A stretch of 64,000 nt of DNA from Fimbriimonadaceae bacterium (GCA_019694835.1 JAIBBE010000132.1:16702-80701); one strand, 5' to 3'; positions 43,601-52,382 are shown, numbered from the stretch's first letter. Numbers and translations: made by a program. Notes: generated by a model from the sequence alone, not told the origin.

Positions 43601-43855
43601 CGGTCCTTCGGTCACCGAGCTTCCCCAGCCCACCATGAGGGTTCCGGCGTTAAAGAACTTCGGTGTCACCCCTTTGTTCTCGACAATAATGTCGTACTCC
43701 CCGACCCACGACGATGACGTGACGGTGTCGCTGGTCAGGCGCGTGTTGCCGTCACCCAAGTTTCCGGTGGAGAAGTAGAACTCCACCTGGGCCATTGCCG
43801 AAGGAGCGAGAGCAACGGTTGCCAAGATCGCCGAAAGTGAAATGTACTTATGCAT
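40658..43855 (-). CDS. Large exported protein with Ig-like, RCC1-like and cadherin-like domains
   Basis: 1065 residues. A signal peptide (ending SAMA-Q), a cohesin- or CBM-like domain (about 24-230), four putative-Ig domains with the pattern APILAPIGNQTVDEETALSV...GVISWTP (about 235-610), an RCC1-like propeller (about 615-860: WGTNGLGSNKPGGTFIAV, repeated W-G-x(n)-G-T/A motifs), another Ig-like domain (870-965) and a cadherin-like end (VNDVETVARGTFKDIDVRANDTDPEGN). It is probably a surface adhesin or matrix protein. The DNA of the RCC1 part (about 41300-41960) looks less GC-rich than the flanks. No sorting signal is visible. Confidence 0.8.
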   Translation of the reverse strand: MHKYISLSAILATVALAPSAMAQVEFYFSTGNLGDGNTRLTSDTVTSSSWVGEYDIIVENKGVTPKFFNAGTLMVGWGSSVTEGPTAIDTMPNAISLFNPGAANGNVNGNPNIPARNDSFFGGGQACRMVGGRGAAGPARPYGFHIPIDVPIGSQWSVSPGEKLFICRIKIKDNGLFAFGGSRDLVLYDAGYGGSYTTGLYFGPNPPLRAGVALWESTSRLTLNGPVSNQAPILAPIGNQTVDEETALSVDANASDPDFGQILTFSLSGEPAGMTINPSSGVISWTPTEAQGPGNYTFDVRVTDNGAPTAMDSETITVTVNEVNLAPTWSIVPAQNSSEGASFSLNVSPNASDADIPANTLSFSLVTGPSGLTVSSAGVVSWSPGESDGGTNPIVTVRATDNGTPNQTADVSFTISVSETNEPPVLVNPGTQFGAEGSLFSLQMSGSDPDLPGQMLTFAKVAGPAGLTVSPTGMVAWTPGESDGGTAPSVTVSLTDGTATVQQTFVLSVAEVNQPPVVEGVVDRYGVMGTLFWLVLDVTDPDTPANTFTYSLGAGAPSGMTLDAAGLLKWVPTGAQVGTHTFDINVTDNGVPAATTSRTVTMTVASAGQLESWGTNGLGSNKPGGTFIAVASDHWCGHAIRQSGQLVAWGQNYNNVQSGTPSGAFVSLDSTYQSRLALRNNLSLEGWGYGWQVNGLYNSGSRPSGTFVACSISPSACAAIRSNGAVVTWGNGPGQGAVPLGKFLGVSVADLHGAAIRSDGTIVGWGNNWNGAIPPPSNDKFRAVVTGGGGWTADRSYTLAIRTDGTLAAWGWSTITGALPSGTFLSVARAEGHAVALRSDGIVIAWGTGAFGFLGTPTPACSGIGTAASLGTAIRRNAPPVLTNPGTRSATEHQNFSLQLAATDTESAAATLTYSLVSGPAGMTVSSTGLVSWTPGESHGGTTVNATVRVSDGIDTDTQTFAINVAEANGAPVCVNDVETVARGTFKDIDVRANDTDPEGNTFLVTGVTVPFPNIGSVSIVSGGTRVRYAAPSSPLYRGKKTKFTYTVTDALGATASAQVEITIK

Positions 43856-43934
43856 AGTGCCACTGCCACGAAGTGCTAGCTGACATTATGTGGGGGCTAC
43901 CGTGACGAAATCGTGACGAACCTAAACGGACCCT

Positions 43935-44855
43935 TCAGTAACCCAGCAGCGGGTCCACCGCGCGTCGATCGACCCCGTTGCAGAGGTCTGAAATGAGCTC
44001 ACCCAGCGCCCTCAGTCGCAAGTGCTCCGTCTGGTCGCCGTCTCCTCCGCGATGCGGACTGAGGACCACGTTTCTCAATTCGTGAAACGGATGTTTCGAG
44101 GGCCAGACTGGTGGCTGATCGTCGGGGCTGGGATAGGCGTACCAGGTGTCGATCCCCGCCGCGAAGAGGATGCGGTCGCGACACGCCTCGAAGAGGGCCG
44201 TCTCGTCCACGATGGGACCGCGACCGACATTGACGAGGAGGCGCGGAGGGCGCAGGAGGGCAATTCGCGCCCCATCGATAAGGCCTCGGGTTTCAGGGGT
44301 CAGAGGTGCGCAAATGACGAGCGCGTTCGAGCGGGCAAGCTCTTCATCGAGGTGTGCAACCCGCGAACGGCCGATCCCGCAAACGTCCATCCCCAGCGCC
44401 AGTAGGATGCGCTCAACGTGGCGACCAATCTCGCCGTAGCCGAGAATCACCGCGCGTTTGCCGCCAAGAAGCACGTTCCTGTGGTCGTCCATCCTCCCGT
44501 ACCAGTGGCCTTGCCGCAGCTGTCGATCCGCCTCAGCGAGGCCACGAGCAGCGGCGATGAGCAAGCCAACCGCCATCTCGGCGGTGGTCAGGGCGTTGTG
44601 GTGGAGGTTGTAGAGCTTCAGGTGGGGACGAGCCGCGACCTGTGCGCAGAGGTCGGCCGGAACACCTGCCCAGGGCACGATGACGGCTTGCAGGTTAGGC
44701 AAGTCGAGTTGCTGATCGGTGGCACGCGACGTGACCCAGTAAACCGTTTCGGGGCTGGGTGCGGATTTTGAGACGACCGTCGCGACTCCCGAGAGGGCGG
44801 ATGCAAGGGCCATAAGGCCGTTGTCGAGGTCGATAGAGACTGACACCCGTACCAT
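43935..44855 (-). CDS. D-isomer-specific 2-hydroxyacid dehydrogenase
   Basis: A 306-residue NAD(P)-dependent dehydrogenase with catalytic domain residues 1-95 and 275-306 and a Rossmann domain between. Motifs: GYGEIGRHV (nucleotide-binding), NVGRGPIVDE (catalytic Arg), GIDTWYAYP (acidic residue position) and SPHRGG (catalytic His). The N-terminal half is short and divergent, so the substrate (phosphoglycerate, glyoxylate or other) is not assigned. It is divergent from the exported protein at 44973. No serine-pathway genes are adjacent. Confidence 0.85.
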   Translation of the reverse strand: MVRVSVSIDLDNGLMALASALSGVATVVSKSAPSPETVYWVTSRATDQQLDLPNLQAVIVPWAGVPADLCAQVAARPHLKLYNLHHNALTTAEMAVGLLIAAARGLAEADRQLRQGHWYGRMDDHRNVLLGGKRAVILGYGEIGRHVERILLALGMDVCGIGRSRVAHLDEELARSNALVICAPLTPETRGLIDGARIALLRPPRLLVNVGRGPIVDETALFEACRDRILFAAGIDTWYAYPSPDDQPPVWPSKHPFHELRNVVLSPHRGGDGDQTEHLRLRALGELISDLCNGVDRRAVDPLLGY

Positions 44856-44961
44856 CGCTTGTATCCTGGCATATCAAAGAAACACTGCCCGAAGTTGCAT
44901 ACGGGTGGGAGGATTCCGAGTTTCCGGGCCGTACACGTCGCCGCCAACGACTTCGATCAGC

Positions 44962-44967
44962 TATTCT
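44962..44967 (+). promoter_or_regulatory. -10-like TATTCT fixing the start of the next gene
   Basis: TATTCT five bases before ATG 44973, where a signal peptide begins; the open frame extends to 44859 without plausible coding content. Confidence 0.45.
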
Positions 44968-44972
44968 GCACC

Positions 44973-45767
44973 ATGCTCCGCAATCTATCACGAGCATCTT
45001 TGGTTTTGGGGATTCTGCCAGTAACGACTGCGTTCGCCCAGGACTCTATTTTGCTGAGGCTCAAGCCAAAGGTTGGTTCGGTTTACGTTTACCAGGCTAC
45101 CCAGGAAGTCTCGATGAGCGGGATTGGAGAGCCGCGCTCGGAGACATCCAAGTCGACGTTAACCATCAATGTTCTCAGTTCGAACAGCCGAGCCGTAAAA
45201 CTCCAGAGTTCGGTCAGCAACATTGCCAGCCCCTCGAAGAGCGCGAGCGAAGTCAACGGACTGAAGGTCACGATGACCCTCTCGCCCCTCTATAAAGTCC
45301 TGTCGGCGTCATCGAGCGGCGGAGGCAAGACGGGGGCGCTCATGGCGAAGGGCATGGAATCGGCAATGCGCATGACCCCTCAGTATCCATCGAAGAGACT
45401 ACGGGTCGGTGATTCTTGGCCGATTGCCATTGATTTGAAGAATATGTTAGAGGCGATGGGATCTGGACAGTTTTCTTTTGTCGGTGGGAGCACGATCAAC
45501 ATGAGAGTCTCCATAGCTCGGATTGAACGTCGAAACAAGGACACCTTTGCGCACCTGAAGATGACCGGTTCAGGCAGGTTATCCATGGAAGCCAACAAGC
45601 AGCGCGTCCCGATTGAGTTTTCGATGAATTCAACACTTCTAGTCGACGTCGCGACCGGGATGCACTACAGCATGGATATGGTCGTTAACGAGAAGATCAA
45701 GGTGCCGACGGGAACTGTGGTAATCAAGATCAGGTCTGAGACAAAACTAACGAAACGAACGAACTGA
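44973..45767 (+). CDS. Exported protein of unknown function (DUF6263-like)
   Basis: A 264-residue protein with a signal peptide (MLRNLSRASLVLGILPVTTAFA) and a beta-rich mature domain (LRLKPKVGSVYVYQATQEVSM; KRLRVGDSWPIAIDLKNML; TGMHYSMDMVVNEKIKVPTG). This resembles the DUF6263 or tetratricopeptide-free outer proteins that open with a K-x-G-x-x-Y motif; the assignment is tentative. The start is placed at 44973 by the signal peptide and the TATTCT box. The coding sequence is somewhat less GC-rich than the neighbours. Single gene. Confidence 0.65.
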   Translation: MLRNLSRASLVLGILPVTTAFAQDSILLRLKPKVGSVYVYQATQEVSMSGIGEPRSETSKSTLTINVLSSNSRAVKLQSSVSNIASPSKSASEVNGLKVTMTLSPLYKVLSASSSGGGKTGALMAKGMESAMRMTPQYPSKRLRVGDSWPIAIDLKNMLEAMGSGQFSFVGGSTINMRVSIARIERRNKDTFAHLKMTGSGRLSMEANKQRVPIEFSMNSTLLVDVATGMHYSMDMVVNEKIKVPTGTVVIKIRSETKLTKRTN

Positions 45768-45887
45768 AGGGCAGGCTGCATAAGTCGTTCTAGCACCTTG
45801 GAACTGTTTGTCGGCAAGGTGCTGGACTTCTCCTCCACTCGCGACGAAGCATCAGAGGAAGCTTGACTTCAGTTTTTGAGTAAGGCT

Positions 45888-47084
45888 TCAGGCATGAACC
45901 TGGCTCGGAATCAGACCGGAAGCCTGAATCCGACGCACGACCTCGTCGAACCGCTCACCGTCCTGATCGCCCAGCAAGGTGAGCGACATCCGAACGTAGC
46001 CTTCGCCAGTGGAACCGTAGCCGTTGCCCGGGATGATGAGCACGTGGGCTTTCTTCAGGACCTCAGAAGCGAACTCGGCGCTCGACATCCCCTCGACGGG
46101 AACCTTAGCCCAAATGTAGAACGTCGCTTTCGGCTTGCTGACCTTCCAACCAATGCGGTTCAGGCCGTCGCAAAGCCGGTCGCGCCGGTCTTGATAGATT
46201 TTCAAGGTCTCGCGGTTGTCAACGGTGTTCAGGGCGAACGCACCCGCCTCGGCAATAGCGGGGAACTGCTTGCTATCCAGGTTGGATTTCAGCTTTTGGA
46301 GCGTAGCCACGGCGTCCGAGTTGCCAAGGGCAAAGCCGAGTCGCCAGCCGGTCATGTTGTACATCTTGCTGAGCGAATGGAACTCGATGGCGACGTCTTT
46401 CGCCCCCTCGACCTGCAGCACGGTCGGATTTCGGAAGCCGTCGTAGGTCACGGTGGCATACGCCATGTCGTTCACCAGCAGGATATCGTGGTCGCGGCAG
46501 AATTTCACCGCGTCGCGATAAAACTCGGGGGTCGCAACCGCACCGGTCGGATTGTGCGGGTAGCAGACATAGAACAGCTTGGCCCGGCGTGCGACGTCGG
46601 TCGGAATGTCGTCGAGTTTGGGCAGGAAGCCGTTCGCATCCAGCAGCGGCGTCTCGTGAACCTCGGCCCCCGCCATCAGCGAGTTGACCTTGTAAACCGT
46701 GTAGCCAGGATCGGGGGCGATGACGGTGTCGCCCGCTTCGGCATAGGCCCAAGCGAGGTGGGCGAGACCCTCTTTGCTTCCGATGAGCTGGCAGATGTCG
46801 GTCCGGGCATCGAGTTGGACCCCGAACTCACGCTCGTACCAAGCCGTTGCAGCCTCTAGGAAGGACATCCAGCCGCGCGGGGTTTCGTCGTAGCGATGGG
46901 TGGCCGGATCGTCAACAGCGCGCTTCAGTGCCTCGCGCACCGACACGGGGGTCGGCAGATCGGGGTCGCCGATGCCGAGATCGATGATGTCCGCGCCTTG
47001 GGCGATCGCTTCGGCCTTGATACGGCTCATCTCGGCGAAAAGGTAAGGCGGAATGAGACTGAGTCGCTTGGCTGGGCTGGGCAT
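45888..47084 (-). CDS. dapL: LL-diaminopimelate aminotransferase
   Basis: A 398-residue class I/II PLP aminotransferase converting tetrahydrodipicolinate directly to LL-diaminopimelate for lysine and peptidoglycan. Motifs: LGIGDPDLPTP near the N-terminus, SKEGLAHL, DPGYTVYK, YPHNPTGAVA, NDMAYA and the PLP lysine in SLSKMYNMTGWRLGF (Lys240). Closest to the DapL2-type sequences; a closely related aspartate/alanine aminotransferase role remains possible. TACCAT (47091-47096) lies six bases before the ATG without a Shine-Dalgarno. Single gene. Confidence 0.85.
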   Translation of the reverse strand: MPSPAKRLSLIPPYLFAEMSRIKAEAIAQGADIIDLGIGDPDLPTPVSVREALKRAVDDPATHRYDETPRGWMSFLEAATAWYEREFGVQLDARTDICQLIGSKEGLAHLAWAYAEAGDTVIAPDPGYTVYKVNSLMAGAEVHETPLLDANGFLPKLDDIPTDVARRAKLFYVCYPHNPTGAVATPEFYRDAVKFCRDHDILLVNDMAYATVTYDGFRNPTVLQVEGAKDVAIEFHSLSKMYNMTGWRLGFALGNSDAVATLQKLKSNLDSKQFPAIAEAGAFALNTVDNRETLKIYQDRRDRLCDGLNRIGWKVSKPKATFYIWAKVPVEGMSSAEFASEVLKKAHVLIIPGNGYGSTGEGYVRMSLTLLGDQDGERFDEVVRRIQASGLIPSQVHA

Positions 47085-47114
47085 AAGAATATGGTACCAG
47101 TCGGTCTCGGAGTT

Positions 47115-47142
47115 GAGACGATCCGCCTTGTCGGATCGTCTC
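47115..47142. other. Perfect 11-bp hairpin near dapL
   Basis: GAGACGATCCG-CCTTGT-CGGATCGTCTC, 30 bases upstream of the dapL start. There is no T-run, so it is not a standard terminator for the small upstream gene; it could bind a regulator. Confidence 0.55.
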
Positions 47143-47195
47143 GGGACCCCCGAGTGAGCGCATCAATCCGAAGCGGGACGATGCGCTGGTCTGAA

Positions 47196-47372
47196 TCACT
47201 CCGCCTTGGGAAGCACGATGGCGGCGAACTGACTCCACATTGCTTCGAGGTTCTCGAAGAACGTGGGCTTGTTGGCCCGCGAGTCGGGTGCCGTGGCGCG
47301 CTCTTCAGCGGAAGTGAGATTCGATTTGGGCACAGCCTCGCGCAGGCTCAGCCGTCTTAGGGGCACGATCAT
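47196..47372 (-). CDS. Small protein of unknown function (58 residues)
   Basis: MIVPLRRLSLREAVPKSNL... ending FFENLEAMWSQFAAIVLPKAE. A good GGAGG lies five bases before the ATG at 47372, the main support. The C-terminal part could form an amphipathic helix. No family is recognised. Confidence 0.45.
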   Translation of the reverse strand: MIVPLRRLSLREAVPKSNLTSAEERATAPDSRANKPTFFENLEAMWSQFAAIVLPKAE

Positions 47373-47567
47373 GCCAACCTCCATCAAAGGCGGAACACGT
47401 CAACCCGTGTCAAGGCCGGACTGAACTCAGTCCGATGCGCGAACGAGGCGTCGTTCGCAACAGGTGATCGGCGGTGATCAGAGTGTAAGGTACCCCAACT
47501 CAATTCGGGCGACTCGTCAAAGGTCCCATACGACAAAGCCCCGATCCAATGATCGAGGCTGGAATTC

Positions 47568-47642
47568 TGGAGCGGGCGAAGAGATTCGAACCCTCGACCC
47601 TCTCGTTGGCAACGAGATGCTCTACCACTGAGCTACGCCCGC
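47568..47642 (-). tRNA. tRNA-Gly (GCC)
   Basis: A 75-nt cloverleaf including encoded CCA. Acceptor GCGGGCG/CGCCCGC, D arm AGCTCAGTGGTAGAGC, anticodon arm CTCGT-TGCCAAC-GAG with GCC, T arm GAGGG-TTCGAAT-CTCTT (one mismatch tolerated), U73. Confidence 0.95.
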
Positions 47643-47693
47643 TTAGGTTGCAAGAATATACCGCACCACCCAGTTCTGGGTCAAGGACCAGGC

Positions 47694-48269
47694 CTAGGCC
47701 CGGTCGAGGCCATAGCCTGTTTGGGCAGCAGGGCGATCCGTGGGCATGGGTACTACGAACCAAGAAAGCTCGAAACCTCGCTCACGGCACGCACGCTCTG
47801 GATCTGCCCGAAAGTCGCGGTCGAAGACAAGATCAATTGAGCGTAGCCGCCGCACGGCTTCGGTCTGGATCTCTTCGAGATCCGAGATCATCTGTTCGGC
47901 CCGTAAGTGAATGGCTTGTGATCGGGTCTCGCTCAGGCACTGTCGCAAGGTGACGACCGCCAAGCCGAACCGACCCATCGCTTGATACGCCATAGCTTGG
48001 AGAAGTCGATACCCAGGCTCACTGGGCAGGAGCCGGATGAGTGTGTGCGTGGTCTGCAATACATCCTCGTACCGGCACGCGGCCCATTGTGCGCGTGCGA
48101 GGACTTCGAGCAGTGCAACATTCCCTGGATCTCGGCGCACGGCAAGGCGCCCCTTTCGAATCGTGCCGGCAACGTCGCCACCCTCCAGGATTTGAGTCAG
48201 CTCAACGGGGGAAGGACCGCCTGCGCAGGTTCTTCTCTCCGGTGGACGCGCAGGCTGGTCATGTTTCAT
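47694..48269 (-). CDS. TPR-like protein of unknown function
   Basis: A 191-residue soluble protein. Residues 25-140 form TPR-like helix pairs (GTIRKGRLAVRRDPGNVALLEVLARAQW; YEDVLQTTHTLIRLLPSEPGYRLLQAMAYQAMGRFGLAVVTLRQCL), followed by a helical segment and a C-terminal tail (FELSWFVVPMPTDRPAAQTGYG). GGAGGG lies about ten bases before the ATG. It lies next to the GAF-sensor gene on the same strand, 125 bases downstream, and the tRNA-Gly is 51 bases beyond it. It is probably a scaffold; the partner is unknown. Confidence 0.6.
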   Translation of the reverse strand: MKHDQPARPPERRTCAGGPSPVELTQILEGGDVAGTIRKGRLAVRRDPGNVALLEVLARAQWAACRYEDVLQTTHTLIRLLPSEPGYRLLQAMAYQAMGRFGLAVVTLRQCLSETRSQAIHLRAEQMISDLEEIQTEAVRRLRSIDLVFDRDFRADPERACRERGFELSWFVVPMPTDRPAAQTGYGLDRA

Positions 48270-48394
48270 TTAACTTATCCCTCCAAGCAAAGCCCAGGTC
48301 GCCGCCGTGCATTTGGGCTCACAATAATGCAGTGCGTTAAGCATAGCCACCAGCGGGGGCAGATTGCCTTGGCAAACATGCGGGAAAAGTTCAC

Positions 48395-50359
48395 TCATGA
48401 GGCTGAGACCCTTGAAAACTGGTGCGTTTGCGGGTCCTTCAAGAGCATCTCTGTGGGGGCAAGTCGCGCCACTTTGGCTCGAATTCCATAAGGAACTCGG
48501 ACACGACCGTCTGGCGTCTTGAGCGGAGCCATACTCGCCAAAGTTGTAGCCTCATTAGCCCAACTTCGGGCGAACGTCTCTTCCACGTCTCGCAGGTAGG
48601 CCACGAGGTCCCCTTCTGGTCGACGGCACAACAGTCCTCCGGCAGGCAGTTGGCTCAGCAGGCGGTGGGCCAGTGTGCGCGCAGCATGATCGAGTGCTGG
48701 CTTACCAAAGGTTGCGATGAGTTCGTCCAGCCGGATCGGTTCCAAATAGACCAAGCATCCGAAAGGATGTTGGCCCACGGCTTCCTGGAATTCTTTGGGA
48801 GTGCAAAGCCCTTCCGGGCCAGCCATCGAACACTCCAATCGGGCAATGGCGCGGCTGAGCTCTGCCGTGGCGGCTCGCAGCGTGCTGATTTCGGGCAAGT
48901 CCAGTCCACCGACGGCATTCGTGGTAGCGGTGAGAAAGCCATAGGGCCCGGCGCCGAACCGGATCGGAATGAGGCAGAAACTACCCACTCGGCGCTTGAG
49001 GGCTTCCAGCCGGTCCAAGTGCGGATCGTTGGGAGCGTCTTGAAAATAGAGCTCATCCGCCCCGTTCTGGAGCCAGCCTCGGATGCCCGTCGAGTTGCCG
49101 AAATTGAGATTCTCGGCAAGGCGAATCTGCGCTCCTCTGCCCGCGAGTTGAATGGATTCAAGACCATCGATTGCGTGGACGGCGATGTGCTGGAGTCCCA
49201 TCGTCTCATAGAGTTCGCGTACGACTCTGGACGACAGCGTCACCGGCGTTTCTGCGCCATTTGTCGTCGCGGCGATCCCGTAGAGTGTCTCAAGCTCGGC
49301 GAGGCGACGTCGAAGCTCTTCGCCAGCCAGTTCTTCCTGGATGAGCGCGGCAAGGTAAGGAGCCGCCTCTTGAGCCTTGGCAATCGATTCCTCCAACTGA
49401 AGAGTGTTCGAACGGCTGATGCAGAGCATGCCCACCAATTTGCCACGATCTCGAAGAAGCACCGAACCACTAACCTGCTTGCTCGCTTCATCACGGAGCG
49501 CACGAAGTTTTTGGTCCATGCGCATGCGAAGCTGATACTCGCTCAAGCCGTGCCCGATGTCGAAGGTGACCGATTCGATGGCCCCGGGAAACTCCCCGGT
49601 CGTTCCTCGGACTACCATGAGGTCGCCCACCTGGGAGGCCGTGTGGAGGGTAAGTCCATCTGCCCCTGTGATTTCCTGCATTGTTTTGGCGAGGCGCTGA
49701 TGCAGTTTCTCACCATGGCCTTTGGAAGCGTCGAACAGTTGGACTGCAAGCCGGTCTCGTCGGCTCTTGCGCTCCAAGTCGCGCGCGTAGTCCCGCAGAC
49801 GTCGGAAGTTCTCCCGCAACTCGAGGAAATGGATGGGTTCCGGCCCTTCGGTTGGCTGGGGAGCTGGAGGCTCGATCTGGCGGGTGACGGTCATGACGAT
49901 ACGAGCCTGACTCAGCAGGAGCCCCACGGCGAGGACAGCGACGGCTTGCGCGAGCAGACTGTTGCTTGGCGGGGCTTTGGAGGTCAGGTTGGCGGCAACG
50001 AGGATCCATGCCGTAGCGATGGGAGCCATGGCGGCCGGGTTGGACCCATGACGAGCAGCCGCGTAGGCGCATGGAGCAAGGACAAGGAAGCCAAACTGCT
50101 CGAGTCCGCCGAGCCGGGCCACCATCAAGGCAACGACGGCCGCGTCGGCAACGGCAATGAACCCGCTGATGCCCGGATTCCGCATTTCGCGCCTTTCCAT
50201 CTGCCAGGTAAGGAGCGAGTAGGCTGCGAAGATCGATCCCACCTTCCAAGCGAGGTCGAACTGATCGGGCGCGAAAGCTGCCGTGAGACCGACACCCAGC
50301 GCCGCGAGGCCCAGCCGAACGAGAAACTCAACCATTACATTAAGTTTCGGAAGGTTCAA
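48395..50359 (-). CDS. Membrane GAF sensor protein with degenerate GGDEF-like C-terminus
   Basis: A 654-residue protein: about five N-terminal membrane segments (8-160), a coiled-coil linker (about 175-210), two GAF domains (about 215-345 and 360-495) and a C-terminal region (about 520-640) with the alpha/beta layout of GGDEF domains (GCLVYLEPIRLDELIATFGKPALDHAARTLAHRL; LCRRPEGDLVAYLRD), where GGDEF is replaced by RPEGDL. It is likely a signal receptor without cyclase activity. The TTG start at 50359 is favoured by AGGTGAGG eight bases upstream; ATG 50335 is an alternative. Confidence 0.72.
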   Translation of the reverse strand: MNLPKLNVMVEFLVRLGLAALGVGLTAAFAPDQFDLAWKVGSIFAAYSLLTWQMERREMRNPGISGFIAVADAAVVALMVARLGGLEQFGFLVLAPCAYAAARHGSNPAAMAPIATAWILVAANLTSKAPPSNSLLAQAVAVLAVGLLLSQARIVMTVTRQIEPPAPQPTEGPEPIHFLELRENFRRLRDYARDLERKSRRDRLAVQLFDASKGHGEKLHQRLAKTMQEITGADGLTLHTASQVGDLMVVRGTTGEFPGAIESVTFDIGHGLSEYQLRMRMDQKLRALRDEASKQVSGSVLLRDRGKLVGMLCISRSNTLQLEESIAKAQEAAPYLAALIQEELAGEELRRRLAELETLYGIAATTNGAETPVTLSSRVVRELYETMGLQHIAVHAIDGLESIQLAGRGAQIRLAENLNFGNSTGIRGWLQNGADELYFQDAPNDPHLDRLEALKRRVGSFCLIPIRFGAGPYGFLTATTNAVGGLDLPEISTLRAATAELSRAIARLECSMAGPEGLCTPKEFQEAVGQHPFGCLVYLEPIRLDELIATFGKPALDHAARTLAHRLLSQLPAGGLLCRRPEGDLVAYLRDVEETFARSWANEATTLASMAPLKTPDGRVRVPYGIRAKVARLAPTEMLLKDPQTHQFSRVSAS

Positions 50360-50413
50360 ACCTAAACCTCACCTTTAGCGTGACAAGGGTGTCGCGGGGA
50401 GCCGTCGAGAATA

Positions 50414-50446
50414 CAAAAATGCCCCTCGAATTGCTTCGAGGGGCAT
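50414..50446 (-). terminator. Intrinsic terminator of the subtilase gene
   Basis: A 12-bp perfect stem ATGCCCCTCGAA/TTCGAGGGGCAT with loop GCAA (minus strand), followed by TTTTTG, 29 bases past the stop codon. Confidence 0.9.
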
Positions 50447-50474
50447 GCACCGTTCCTAAGTATCCGGGTGGATC

Positions 50475-52382
50475 TTAGCGGACGATGTAGAGTTGACCGA
50501 CCTGAGTCGTTCCGCGGAACGTGGCCTTGATCTCAACCTTCTGTCGATTGTTGAGAGGAGCCGCGATGTTGAACGCACGGTTGATCTGGATGCCGAACGT
50601 AGCCTGAGTCTGGCCGGCCGGGACGGTCACGGTGGTGACCTTCGGCTTGGCAAGGCCCGCGTTGCTGGACGAGATGTTCACGCGCTGCGGGGTCAGGTAT
50701 GCACGGTCGAGGACGACGCGAGCGTTGAGGTTGGTGCCGAGTCGAGCCGTAGCCACCGACTGGGTCGGGAGCAGGATTCGATCGACGTAGGCAACCGTTC
50801 GGCCTGCGTTGATGCGGCCCGTGTTGACGGCAGCGGTTCGGCCACCGGCGGTCGGCATCACCATGTCGGTGTTGCGGCCAACGCGGGCTCGAACGAAGTC
50901 AGCCATCGAGAACGGGTTGATGTTCAGGCTGGGGACATCGAACGGGTTCGTTGCGAACGCCCACAGGGTGGCGGCGAGGCCGGAGACCTGCGGTGCGGCG
51001 AACGACGTGCCTTGACCGAAGTCGAAGGTCACGGGGTTCGGGAATCCGTTGCCAGCAGCGGTGTAGCCGCTGAAGTCGCCGATGTACGGCCACGGGAATC
51101 CGCCGATGAAGGCGAGATTGTATCGCTCAGTCGAAACCAAGCCGGCAGCAGCGGCGGAGGCTTCCACCTTTGCACCCAGTCGGCTGGTGTTGAGGAACGA
51201 CTCAATCAGCTCGCCGTTGGCGAACTTGCCAGAAACGTTGTTGGTACCACCGACGGCCATAACCTGCGGTCGGCTGGCCGGCCAAAGCAGGGTGTTGCCT
51301 GCAGGGGCGTTGTCAGCAGCGGTGCGACCCGAAGCGGCAACCACGAGGCTGGGCGGAAGTCCCGAGCCTCCAGGGCCGTTTCCTCGCGTCACCCAGTTCA
51401 GAACCACGTCGCCAAGGAAGACGAACGGAGCCGGAATCGTGTAGGTGGACGAGACGTTCAGGATGTTGCATCCGAAGAACGTGTGGCCGAAGAAGAGCGC
51501 CAAGAACGTGTTGAAGAACGGAACTGCGCCCGTCTGATTCGCGTTCGGTGCCGAGAAGTTGGCGACCTTGAGGATCGTCAGGTTCGAGTCATAACCCGTG
51601 CTAGCGACGCCAAGACCATTGTTGGTCGCAGCACCGGCAAGACCGGCAACACGAGTACCGTGCGACAGCGGATCGATGTCGGCAGCGTTGAAGATGCCGA
51701 GGAATCCTGTGAAGTTGATCTCGTTGGTGACCTTACCAAGCAGATCAGGGTGAGCTTGGAAACCAAACGGACTGAGAATGGTTCCATTCTCCCAACCGGT
51801 GTCGATGACGCCGATGTTGACCGCCGGGCTGCCCGTCGCGTTGCTCGACCAAGCTGCCGGGAAGTTGGCATTGGTCAGGTTTCGCTGTCGGCCAGCAAGG
51901 AACAGCGGGTCGTTGACCGGGAACTGCTCAGCGTTACCGAACTCGTTACCCCAGGCACCGCCGCCCATCTCAAGCCGACCTTCGCCAGGTCCACCCGGGC
52001 CGTAGTAGCAACCGAGAATGCCGTCGACGATTCGATAGTCGTCCTGCGGAAGAACGATCTCTTCGCCATCAACGAATGCACGAATTCTGAGCGCTCGGTA
52101 GCCGAACAACTCATCGAAGAAAGGATCAGACTCAACGACGAAGAAATAGTCGAAGAATCCGTCGAGCTGCTCCTGAACGAGCCAATCGGCGAATCCGCCA
52201 CCCTCGCTGTAAGCGCCGGCATTGTTCAGCCAGTCATTCAGGTCTGCAAGATTATCACCCAGAGTGTTATCGCTGTTGTACGTGACGACAGCCGACGCAT
52301 TGTCATAGGAACGCTCACTCTGAGCCAGGACCCCAGAGGCGAGTCCCAGCAGTGTCAGTGCCATTAAAAGCGTACGCTTCAA
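50475..52382 (-). CDS. Exported subtilisin-like serine protease (S8)
   Basis: A 635-residue protein: signal peptide (MKRTLLMALTLLGLASGVLA), a pro-region (about 22-165) and an S8 domain with the triad Asp in GVIDTGW (about 196), His in SHGTRVAG (about 244) and Ser in GTSFAAPQVSGL (about 468). A C-terminal beta-domain (about 530-635) ends GTTQVGQLYIVR. Secreted endopeptidase. The TTG start is supported by AGGAGG eight bases upstream. A sigma-70-type promoter at 52553-52581 gives a leader of about 160 bases with a long hairpin. A strong terminator follows, so this is a single-gene unit. Confidence 0.9.
   Translation of the reverse strand: MKRTLLMALTLLGLASGVLAQSERSYDNASAVVTYNSDNTLGDNLADLNDWLNNAGAYSEGGGFADWLVQEQLDGFFDYFFVVESDPFFDELFGYRALRIRAFVDGEEIVLPQDDYRIVDGILGCYYGPGGPGEGRLEMGGGAWGNEFGNAEQFPVNDPLFLAGRQRNLTNANFPAAWSSNATGSPAVNIGVIDTGWENGTILSPFGFQAHPDLLGKVTNEINFTGFLGIFNAADIDPLSHGTRVAGLAGAATNNGLGVASTGYDSNLTILKVANFSAPNANQTGAVPFFNTFLALFFGHTFFGCNILNVSSTYTIPAPFVFLGDVVLNWVTRGNGPGGSGLPPSLVVAASGRTAADNAPAGNTLLWPASRPQVMAVGGTNNVSGKFANGELIESFLNTSRLGAKVEASAAAAGLVSTERYNLAFIGGFPWPYIGDFSGYTAAGNGFPNPVTFDFGQGTSFAAPQVSGLAATLWAFATNPFDVPSLNINPFSMADFVRARVGRNTDMVMPTAGGRTAAVNTGRINAGRTVAYVDRILLPTQSVATARLGTNLNARVVLDRAYLTPQRVNISSSNAGLAKPKVTTVTVPAGQTQATFGIQINRAFNIAAPLNNRQKVEIKATFRGTTQVGQLYIVR

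Noticed and set aside
48422..50365. 647-codon frame antisense to the GAF sensor
   Set aside because: It mirrors the codon pattern of the opposite gene and has no recognisable motif; the GAF protein has clear domains.
50493..52367. 624-codon frame antisense to the subtilase
   Set aside because: The subtilase has a complete catalytic triad, signal peptide, promoter and terminator; the opposite frame has none of these.
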